A stretch of DNA of 62,221 nt from Bacteroidota bacterium (lineage in GTDB: Bacteria; Bacteroidota; Bacteroidia; Bacteroidales; Prolixibacteraceae). The notes below the pieces were generated by a model. The model was not told where the DNA came from. It was given only the letters and a program-made list of their open reading frames with translations, and did no database searches. The position numbers and the translations under genes are program-made. Positions 35,831-42,787 of the stretch are shown here, one piece after another; positions within the stretch are counted from its first letter, which is position 1, and each line of letters begins with the position of its first letter. The DNA lies in the NCBI GenBank assembly GCA_023412195.1, contig JAEYNZ010000104.1, forward strand, positions 1 to 62,221, given 5' to 3'.

Positions 35831-35864
35831 GAGGGTTACCTTTTTCCCTTTTTCAGAATATATA
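35831..35864 (+). promoter_or_regulatory. Promoter-like block of the GG-peptide gene
   Basis: GAGGGTTACC (35831-35840) plus five T, then TATATA at 35859-35864, a gap of 18 bases. It duplicates the block upstream of the sigma gene at 30576-30612 (14 identical bases in the first element and the same TATATA at the same distance). Transcription would start near 35871, at the AGAATGTGT leader element. Confidence 0.55.
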
Positions 35865-35911
35865 GATAAGAATGTGTGTTTTTTCAAGTTTAACGAACTA
35901 AATTTATTACG

Positions 35912-36061
35912 ATGAAAAGGTTTTCTACTATCAACGGGAAGAGGAATTTTACAGGTTTTGAAGTATTGTCAGTAAATGAAATGTTGAAAGTCCGTGGCGG
36001 TGGTGACACCAAACCTGGATCCCGTGAAAAAGATCAGTATGAACCAGAGGGCAACAACTAA
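35912..36061 (+). CDS. 49-residue GG-motif peptide (candidate leader-bearing precursor)
   Basis: The ORF opens with MKRFSTINGKRNFTG and encodes 49 residues. Its middle reads VLSVNEMLKVRGGG (residues 18-31), like the L-S-x-x-EM-x-x-V-x-GG leader ending of Bacteroidales peptide precursors. After the GGG the 18-residue tail (beginning DTKPGSREK) is hydrophilic and charged, with no Cys, Ser or Thr cluster typical of lanthipeptides. It has no signal peptide. Support comes from the promoter block it shares with the sigma gene, the 40-base leader repeated behind the CHAT gene, and its position divergent from that protease. It could be a CHAT substrate, a secreted signal or a small toxin; none of these is proven. 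Confidence 0.6.
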   Translation: MKRFSTINGKRNFTGFEVLSVNEMLKVRGGGDTKPGSREKDQYEPEGNN

Positions 36062-36091
36062 TTACCCCTTTTATTATATTCCAGATTTTTT

Positions 36092-36119
36092 ATAGGCTTA
36101 ATTTTCAAGCCTTGTTTAT
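36092..36119 (+). terminator. Weak hairpin after the peptide gene
   Basis: AGGCTT (36094-36099) pairs with AAGCCT (36107-36112) around seven bases, followed by TGTTTATT. It is short, but the only stem between the peptide gene and the convergent methyltransferase gene. Confidence 0.35.
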
Positions 36120-37258
36120 TGTAGAGCGCGTTTGCCGCTGAATAACGGATAGGATGTAAAAGAACATTCCAGTGCACCGTTGTAAAGTGTCAGTTTTTCT
36201 GCGGGCTTCAATCCAACGTTTTTCAGGTATTCCTTTGAAGAGGTAAGGATCCATGCCTTATTGCCGGCAAAGTTGTACTTCAGCTGCTGGCCGATCATGG
36301 TATACAATTCATTCAGGTTATCCTGGGCAAGCCTTTCTCCGTAAGGAGGATTGATCATAATGGTTGCATTGCTGGTATCCAGCTTTAAATCCTTCATATC
36401 GGACTGGCGGAATTCCATGCTTGAATAAACTCTTGCCCTTCTTGCATTCATTTCTGCAGTCAGCACATTCTCCCTTGAAATATCGGAAGCATATATCTTC
36501 CTGCTAAAGGATTTTATTTTTTGACCTGCTTTCACTTTTTCAAGCAGTTGCTCACTGAACCCCTGCCAGTTTTCAAAAGCATAATTTTTCCTGAATCTTC
36601 CTGCCGGGATATTTTGTGCAATCATGGCTGCTTCGATTGGCAATGTTCCCGAACCACACATAGGGTCTACAAAATCGGTCGAGCCATCCCATTCTGAGAT
36701 CAAAATCATTCCTGCAGCCAGAATTTCGTTAAGCGGAGCTTTTCCCTGTGAGGTACGGTATCCCCGCCTGTGCAGCGATTCGCCGGAACTATCAAGCGAC
36801 AGGGTACAGGTATCACGGTTTACATGCACATGAATAAAGATTTCAGGATTTTGGGTATCAACGTTTGGCCTTTTTCCTGTTTTTTCACGAAAATGATCAG
36901 CAATAGCATCCTTCACCTTCAGTGAAGCAAACATCGAATTATTGAATTCTTTTGAATTTGAAATGGTACTGCTGATAATAAAGCTCTGGTTAATTGCCAT
37001 ATATTTCAGCCAGTTCACTTCCCTGCAGCGAAGGTAAAACTGGTCAATGTCCCTGAACTGAAATACAGCTATTTCCCTCAGCACCCTGATGGCAGTACGA
37101 AGAAAATAGTTCGATTTATAAATAAGTTCCAGGTCTCCTTCATAGAACACAACGCGCCTGCCTTCCCGGATGTTGTTACCGCCTAGTGCGGCGATTTCTT
37201 TTGCCAGAACAGGTTCCAGACCTGCAAATGTTTTGGCAGCCAGATTCATTTTTTCCAA
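36116..37258 (-). CDS. THUMP-domain class I SAM-dependent RNA methyltransferase
   Basis: A 380-residue protein. The N-terminal about 155 residues include a ferredoxin-like/THUMP RNA-binding region (MNLAAKTFAGLEPVLAKEI at the start). The Rossmann methyltransferase part has DPMCGSGTLPIEAA for SAM binding and MINPPYGERL, the N-P-P-Y motif for N-methylation of a purine base. This matches the short RlmL/YcbY N-terminal-half family, which makes m2G on 23S rRNA in E. coli. The exact rRNA site here is inferred only. It is followed upstream by the serine acetyltransferase gene on the same strand, 18 bp away. Confidence 0.9.
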   Translation of the reverse strand: MEKMNLAAKTFAGLEPVLAKEIAALGGNNIREGRRVVFYEGDLELIYKSNYFLRTAIRVLREIAVFQFRDIDQFYLRCREVNWLKYMAINQSFIISSTISNSKEFNNSMFASLKVKDAIADHFREKTGKRPNVDTQNPEIFIHVHVNRDTCTLSLDSSGESLHRRGYRTSQGKAPLNEILAAGMILISEWDGSTDFVDPMCGSGTLPIEAAMIAQNIPAGRFRKNYAFENWQGFSEQLLEKVKAGQKIKSFSRKIYASDISRENVLTAEMNARRARVYSSMEFRQSDMKDLKLDTSNATIMINPPYGERLAQDNLNELYTMIGQQLKYNFAGNKAWILTSSKEYLKNVGLKPAEKLTLYNGALECSFTSYPLFSGKRALQ

Positions 37259-37276
37259 ATCAGTAATTTTAGGTGA

Positions 37277-38203
37277 TTAAATTCCCAGTCCTCCGGTGAA
37301 GGTAATTTCTTTTGGGCGCGACTGGATAACCTTTGAATTTGGTGGTAAATCCTGGGTCACCCATACATTGCCACCAATAACCGACCCTTTGCCGATGGTA
37401 ATCCGTCCAAGGATTGTAGCCCCTGAATATATGACTACATCGTCTTCCACTATAGGATGCCTGGGTATGCCCTTAATAGGATTTCCATGTTCATCGAGCG
37501 GAAAACTTTTTGCCCCAAGGGTAACCCCCTGGTATATTTTTACATTATTGCCTATAATGCTTGTAGATCCAATGACCACACCCGTTCCGTGATCAATTGT
37601 AAAACTTTCACCTATTTTAGCCCTTGGATGGATGTCGATACCTGTTTCGCTGTGTGCCATTTCTGCTATAAATCGAGGAATTAAAGGTACTCCAAGTTCC
37701 AGAAGCTTATGAGCCATCCGGTAATTAGTGATGGCCCGTATAGCAGGATAACAGAATATAACTTCACCAATATTTCTTGCTGCCGGGTCGCCCAGATAAG
37801 TTGCCTTTACGTCGGCTACCAGTTTCCTCCTGATTTCGGGCAGGTACTGGATAAATTCAACGGCAATTTCCCGCGCTTTCACCGTATGTTTTTTAACTTT
37901 ATCGGCTTGCTCATCCTGGCATTCAAAGCACATTCCTGCAAGAATTTCCAGGTTTAAAAGGTCAAACAATTCATCAACATATACCCCCATATAATGGCGT
38001 ATCGTATTCGGCCTAAGGGAAGTGTTGCCAAAATATCCCGGAAAAAGGATTTCCCTTACCATATCGATTATTCTCTGCAGATTGACAATTGACGGAAGGG
38101 GTTCCCCCAGCCTGTGTTCATGGCATACAACATCGTAGGTTCTCGGATCACTTAACGAAAGGATGGTTCCGGATAATTTATCTTCAAATTCGTGGGAAGT
38201 CAT
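37277..38203 (-). CDS. cysE: Serine O-acetyltransferase
   Basis: A 308-residue protein from the ATG at 38203 (MTSHEFEDKLSG). It contains an alpha-helical N-terminal half and a C-terminal left-handed beta-helix of hexapeptide repeats, with the family's IDIHPRAKIGESFTIDHGTG and GVTLGA signatures. The enzyme makes O-acetylserine from serine and acetyl-CoA for cysteine synthesis. It is longer at the N-terminus than the E. coli enzyme and fits the EpsC-like Bacteroidota group. The gene lies between the methyltransferase and the NAD-salvage genes on one strand. Confidence 0.93.
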   Translation of the reverse strand: MTSHEFEDKLSGTILSLSDPRTYDVVCHEHRLGEPLPSIVNLQRIIDMVREILFPGYFGNTSLRPNTIRHYMGVYVDELFDLLNLEILAGMCFECQDEQADKVKKHTVKAREIAVEFIQYLPEIRRKLVADVKATYLGDPAARNIGEVIFCYPAIRAITNYRMAHKLLELGVPLIPRFIAEMAHSETGIDIHPRAKIGESFTIDHGTGVVIGSTSIIGNNVKIYQGVTLGAKSFPLDEHGNPIKGIPRHPIVEDDVVIYSGATILGRITIGKGSVIGGNVWVTQDLPPNSKVIQSRPKEITFTGGLGI

Positions 38204-38275
38204 TGTTTTTCTATTATAATGGAAATACAAAGGTATACTTTTCAGCTATATGATTTGATTTGGAAGAAAAACAAG

Positions 38276-38821
38276 TTAAGAGTGCTTTGGTTTATCCCCG
38301 GCAAGTTGTTCAAGAACTTCCAGAGCATTCATATATCGTTCATGGTTTACCCCCTTTACCAGATGAAAGTTAAAACCATAGTTTTTTATCTCTTCAATAT
38401 AACGGTTCTGAAGGTAGTCCCTTCTTTCTCCGCCATTTTCCCTTACATTGTCGGGTATCCATGGCAAATCGGTATCACAGATTAGGAAGAGATCTATAGC
38501 CGTATGTTTTATCTGTTTACAGATCCATTCAGGCACTCGTCTGTATACTTCTTCAAACCAGATTTTTGTAATGATAAGCCATGTATCGATAAATAAAAAC
38601 TCTGAACGGATCTTTTTCATTTCTTCAAGTTGTTCAACCTGTTTCCTCGCTATATACTCCACATCTTCATAAGTATATTTTCTGTCAAGATGTTCAATAT
38701 AACTGCGGGCAAACTCCGGGATAGAGGGTACCTTGTAATATTCGGCAAGGAAGCCTGTAAGGGCACTTTTTCCCGTAGATTCAGCACCTGTTATGACAAT
38801 TATTTTCTGTTTATTTTTCAA
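38276..38821 (-). CDS. NadR-type nicotinamide riboside kinase-like ATPase
   Basis: A 181-residue P-loop protein with Walker A GAESTGKS at residues 12-19 and the PEFARSYIE motif typical of the NadR C-terminal kinase domain. NadR kinases phosphorylate nicotinamide riboside to NMN. The adenylyltransferase and repressor domains of full NadR are absent. The gene overlaps pnuC by 11 bases, and together they form a riboside uptake-and-trapping pair. Confidence 0.88.
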   Translation of the reverse strand: MKNKQKIIVITGAESTGKSALTGFLAEYYKVPSIPEFARSYIEHLDRKYTYEDVEYIARKQVEQLEEMKKIRSEFLFIDTWLIITKIWFEEVYRRVPEWICKQIKHTAIDLFLICDTDLPWIPDNVRENGGERRDYLQNRYIEEIKNYGFNFHLVKGVNHERYMNALEVLEQLAGDKPKHS

Positions 38822-39422
38822 CTGATAGATCTTTTTTCCATTCTATATAACCCAATACAGCCATTACAGTATAAACTGCAAAAAGAACTGCTGTTGGCCA
38901 AAGTTCCTTGAATACATATAAGCCTGCAGAAACGATATCAACAAAAATCCAGATCAGCCAGTGTTCTATAATTTTTCTTGCAAGCATCCAGGTAGCAGTT
39001 ATACTCAGAGCTGTCGTGAGTGAATCCATGTAAGGAACGGTGGAATCTGTAAAATAAATAAGTATACCCAGAATGAAAATGTATAAAACAATTGTGACAA
39101 AAATACTTCCCCATATCTTGTTTCTGGGCATTCTTTTAACCGGAACCTGTTCTCCAGAAGTATTTTCTGCTGATTTTCCTCCTTTCAGCCAAAAATACCA
39201 TCCATAAATACTGATGCCCGCATAATAAACCTGCAGCCCCATATCGGCATAGAAGCCTGATCTGTAAAACACAGCGATATAGAGCAAGGATGTAAACAAT
39301 CCGGTTGGCCAGGTCAGGATATGTTGTCGGATTGAAAATAAAATATAAAGGAGCCCCAGGAGGGCTCCAGTTAATTCAATTTTGTTTTCCCACATCCATG
39401 TGGTTAAAACTTCAGTTTCCAT
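38811..39422 (-). CDS. pnuC: Nicotinamide riboside transporter PnuC
   Basis: A 203-residue membrane protein with about seven helices and the PnuC signatures WPTGLFTSLLYIAVFY, YYAGISIYGWYFW and the C-terminal WIFVDIVSAGLYVFKELW. PnuC imports nicotinamide riboside by facilitated diffusion, driven by its phosphorylation inside the cell. The overlapping downstream gene encodes the kinase expected for that step. No thiamine riboswitch was seen upstream, which argues against the PnuT variant. Confidence 0.93.
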   Translation of the reverse strand: METEVLTTWMWENKIELTGALLGLLYILFSIRQHILTWPTGLFTSLLYIAVFYRSGFYADMGLQVYYAGISIYGWYFWLKGGKSAENTSGEQVPVKRMPRNKIWGSIFVTIVLYIFILGILIYFTDSTVPYMDSLTTALSITATWMLARKIIEHWLIWIFVDIVSAGLYVFKELWPTAVLFAVYTVMAVLGYIEWKKDLSVEK

Positions 39423-39426
39423 TTAT

Positions 39427-41049
39427 CTAATCAGCGGAAACGAGAAGATTTCTGTATCTTTCCTTATTTTCAATTACCTCGAGGGCTTTCAGTATGGCTT
39501 CATCATCCTGGAATATAATTTTGTAAAATTCATTCCGGGTAAAGATATCTCTTGCGATCAAAGCCTTGATTTCAGTTTCCATAGTTTTAAGTGTGAATGA
39601 AAGACTTGCCTCTTCACGTTCAATTCCTTCTTTTTCTCCCTGGGCTATAATTTTTTCAATCATTTCACTGGTCACACTGAAATTTTTTTCAAACTGGTTG
39701 AAATCGGGGTATTGTTTCTGAAGATTGCTCCGGTTGCTATCGAAATAATCCAGTACAAAATTGTAAATGATGTTATTTCTTCTCAGCCTGTTGTGGTATC
39801 GGTTGTGGGAAGAGGTATCCATTGGTACGAAAATATCGGGCATGATACCACCCCCTCCATAAACATTTCTTCCATTAACAAGTGTTTTAAATTTTAGGGA
39901 ATCGGGCAGGATGATACTGTCGACACTAAACAATTGTCCCGAGCTGAACCTGTCCATATATTCACGCCGGTATTCTTCCACGCCGTTGTTATAAGGTTTC
40001 TGTATTCCTCTGCCACTGGGTGTATAATAATGGGCTGTGGTCAGCCTGACCATTGAGCCGTCGGTAAGGAAATATGGTTTTTGGACTAGTCCCTTACCAA
40101 ATGACCGGCGACCGATGATAAGGCCACGGTCCCAATCCTGAACGGCACCTGAAACGATTTCACTCGCGGAGGCAGAAGATTCATCCACCAGTATGACCAG
40201 GTTGCCTTCTTTAAAAATTCCTTTTGAGGTTGATTTATAATCGCGGCGGGGATCATTCATTCCATCGGTATAAACAATCATTTTATTCCCTTCCAGAAAA
40301 TGGTCTGCAATTTCAATGGCAGTTTTTAGATATCCTCCACCATTTCCCCGCAAATCAAGAATCAGGTTTCTCATTTTCTGAGACCTGAGTTCTTCAACAG
40401 CCTGAGTGAATTCTTCGGTAGTAGTTGCTGAAAATTTATTGAGTTTGATAAACCCGGTTTCATTGTCGAGCATATAGGACGCATCGAGGCTATAGATCGG
40501 AATTTTATCACGGATAATGGTAAAGTCAAGCAATTCGTCTGCTGAACGTCTCATGACCGTAATTTCAACGGTAGTACCTTTCTCACCCCGAAGCATGTCA
40601 AAAACATCACTGTTTTTGATTCCTGTTCCGGCAATATTATTACCATCAACAGTAACGATACGGTCACCTGCCCTGATACCAACTTTTTCGGAGGGACCAC
40701 CCGGTATGATGGAAGTGATCAGCAGGGTGTCCTTATGAATGTTGAATGAAATTCCTATTCCTTCGAAATTTCCCTGCAGGGGTTCATTCATTTTATCCAC
40801 CTCATCTTTGGATATATAAACAGAGTGCGGGTCAAGTTCACCTAAAAGGTGGACAATGGCTTTCTCGGTTAATTTATCCACATTTGCAGAATCAACATAG
40901 TATCCTTCAACAAGTCGCAGCAGGCGTCCGAATTTAAGTTGGTTTTTCTGAACGTTTTCCTGGGCTGACACCTGGGGGATTGTCATTAGAATTGCCATTG
41001 AAATAATGACTGTGTGAAGGGATTTTTTAAGAATATTATATTTCACCAT
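39427..41049 (-). CDS. S41-family carboxy-terminal processing protease
   Basis: A 540-residue protein from the ATG at 41049 (MVKYNILKK), which begins a signal peptide ending near VSAQ; the longer frame overlaps guaA. An N-terminal helical domain is followed by a PDZ domain (GIGISFNIHKDTLLITSIIPGGPS) and the S41 protease core with VDESSASASEIVSGA (catalytic Ser) and GRRSFGKGLVQ (Lys). It cleaves C-terminal tails of periplasmic proteins. Four bases separate it from pnuC, so they probably form a unit downstream of guaA. Confidence 0.93.
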   Translation of the reverse strand: MVKYNILKKSLHTVIISMAILMTIPQVSAQENVQKNQLKFGRLLRLVEGYYVDSANVDKLTEKAIVHLLGELDPHSVYISKDEVDKMNEPLQGNFEGIGISFNIHKDTLLITSIIPGGPSEKVGIRAGDRIVTVDGNNIAGTGIKNSDVFDMLRGEKGTTVEITVMRRSADELLDFTIIRDKIPIYSLDASYMLDNETGFIKLNKFSATTTEEFTQAVEELRSQKMRNLILDLRGNGGGYLKTAIEIADHFLEGNKMIVYTDGMNDPRRDYKSTSKGIFKEGNLVILVDESSASASEIVSGAVQDWDRGLIIGRRSFGKGLVQKPYFLTDGSMVRLTTAHYYTPSGRGIQKPYNNGVEEYRREYMDRFSSGQLFSVDSIILPDSLKFKTLVNGRNVYGGGGIMPDIFVPMDTSSHNRYHNRLRRNNIIYNFVLDYFDSNRSNLQKQYPDFNQFEKNFSVTSEMIEKIIAQGEKEGIEREEASLSFTLKTMETEIKALIARDIFTRNEFYKIIFQDDEAILKALEVIENKERYRNLLVSAD

Positions 41050-41089
41050 AGCTTTTCTATTTTGTTTAAATGTATAAATGTGAGAACGT

Positions 41090-42619
41090 TTATTCCCATT
41101 CAATTGTTGCAGGAGGTTTGGAACTGATATCGTATACTACCCGGTTGATGCCCCGAACCCTGTTAATTATTTCATTTGACATTTTTGCCAGAAATTCATA
41201 GGGTAAATGTACCCAGTCGGCAGTCATACCGTCGGTCGACATCACTGCCCGCAAGGCAACCGTATTTTCATATGTACGTTCATCGCCCATTACTCCTACC
41301 GACTGAACAGGAAGCAAAATTACGCCTGCCTGCCACACTTTATCGTACAAACCCCAGTTTTTTAATCCATTATTAAATATATCGTCAGCTTCCTGCAGGA
41401 TTTCCACCTTCTCGGGAGTAATTTCACCAAGTATCCGTATTCCCAGTCCGGGACCCGGAAAAGGATGCCGGCCGAGCAATTCAGGCTTTATGGACAGGCT
41501 TTTCCCTACCCGCCGAACCTCATCTTTAAAAAGCAACCTTAGTGGTTCCACTACTTTCAGCTTCATGATATCAGGCAATCCACCAACATTGTGATGCGAC
41601 TTGATGGTAGCAGACGGACCGTTAACTGAAACGGATTCTATTACATCAGGGTAAATGGTACCCTGTGCCAGCCATTTCACTCCCGGTATTTTATGCGCTT
41701 CAGCATCAAAAACTTCTATAAAGTTTCTTCCGATTATTTTCCGTTTTTGTTCAGGATCCGTAATTCCCCTTAAATCATCCCAAAATTTCTGGCGGGCATT
41801 TATGCCAATAACATTAAGGCCCATATCCTTGTAAGAGTGAAGGACATTTTCAAACTCGTTTTTTCTCAGCAATCCGTTGTCGACAAATATGCAGGTAAGA
41901 TTACTACCTATCGCTTCATTCAATAAAACACCTGTTACCGAAGAATCAACACCACCTGATAATCCCAGAACAACCTTGTCATTGCCAAGTCTGTGCTTAA
42001 GTTCAGCAACAGTTGTTTCAACGAATGAATCAGGAGTCCAGTTTTGCTGGCACCTGCAGATATCTACTGCAAAATTTTTTAAAAGCTGCTGTCCATCGCT
42101 GGTGTGATAAACTTCAGGATGAAACTGAATTCCATATGTTTGTTCATTGTCAACTTTGTAAGCTGCAAAATCCACATCCTCTGTTGATGCTACAACTTTA
42201 TAATTTTTGGGAAGCCGGATAATGGTGTCTCCATGCGACATCCAGACCTGTGTGTGAGGATCGATATCTCTGAAGAGCTTACAGTCGCTGTCAATGAAAC
42301 CAAGTTTTGCCCTGCCATATTCCCTGGAATCGGAAGGAGCTACTTCGCCACCAAAAAAGTGAGCCATATACTGGGCACCATAGCATATACCCAAAACCGG
42401 CAAGTTATTTTTGATCCCATTAAGTTCCAGGCGGGGAGCATTGGCATCCCTTACAGAAAAAGGACTTCCCGATAAAACTACGCCCTTTACCGTATCATCA
42501 ATCTCAGGAAAATGATTAAATGGATGTATTTCACAATAAACATTTAGTTCACGAATTTTTCTTCCTATTAACTGAGTGTACTGTGAACCAAAATCAAGAA
42601 TCAATATCTTTTCCTGCAT
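41090..42619 (-). CDS. guaA: GMP synthase (glutamine-hydrolysing)
   Basis: A 509-residue enzyme with a class I amidotransferase domain (nucleophile Cys in LGICYGAQYMA and the HPEVYH His-Glu pair), the PP-loop ATP pyrophosphatase motif GLSGGVDSSV, and the C-terminal dimerisation domain ending PPATIEWE. It converts XMP, glutamine and ATP to GMP. Length is typical. A TACTTTTG promoter-like element lies 32 bases upstream. Confidence 0.97.
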   Translation of the reverse strand: MQEKILILDFGSQYTQLIGRKIRELNVYCEIHPFNHFPEIDDTVKGVVLSGSPFSVRDANAPRLELNGIKNNLPVLGICYGAQYMAHFFGGEVAPSDSREYGRAKLGFIDSDCKLFRDIDPHTQVWMSHGDTIIRLPKNYKVVASTEDVDFAAYKVDNEQTYGIQFHPEVYHTSDGQQLLKNFAVDICRCQQNWTPDSFVETTVAELKHRLGNDKVVLGLSGGVDSSVTGVLLNEAIGSNLTCIFVDNGLLRKNEFENVLHSYKDMGLNVIGINARQKFWDDLRGITDPEQKRKIIGRNFIEVFDAEAHKIPGVKWLAQGTIYPDVIESVSVNGPSATIKSHHNVGGLPDIMKLKVVEPLRLLFKDEVRRVGKSLSIKPELLGRHPFPGPGLGIRILGEITPEKVEILQEADDIFNNGLKNWGLYDKVWQAGVILLPVQSVGVMGDERTYENTVALRAVMSTDGMTADWVHLPYEFLAKMSNEIINRVRGINRVVYDISSKPPATIEWE

Positions 42620-42650
42620 GAGTTAAATATAATGGCCGTTAAACAAACGA

Positions 42651-42658
42651 CAAAAGTA
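42651..42658 (-). promoter_or_regulatory. Candidate -7 element (TACTTTTG) of guaA
   Basis: The minus strand reads TACTTTTG, an exact match to TAnnTTTG, and predicts a leader of about 25 bases. The -33 position is T-rich without a clear TTG. Confidence 0.45.
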
Positions 42659-42754
42659 AAAATTACTGAACAAAAACAGTTCCTTTGTTTTCCTAAGAAA
42701 CTAAAATTAATTATAAATATCACCGTTTAGAACATAGGGATGATCAATAATTGT

Positions 42755-42762
42755 TATTTTTG
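42755..42762 (+). promoter_or_regulatory. Candidate -7 element (TATTTTTG) of the LysM gene
   Basis: TATTTTTG lies 25 bases before the ATG at 42788 and predicts a leader of about 20 bases. No clear -33 element was seen. Confidence 0.4.
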
Positions 42763-42787
42763 AAGCAATTTAATATGGAATTTCCAG

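Noticed and set aside
32684..35906. CHAT gene flanked by inverted copies of one sequence, suggesting a transposable or invertible segment
   Set aside because: The left side is a multi-copy degenerate array and the right side a single functional leader; there is no transposase, recombinase or target duplication.
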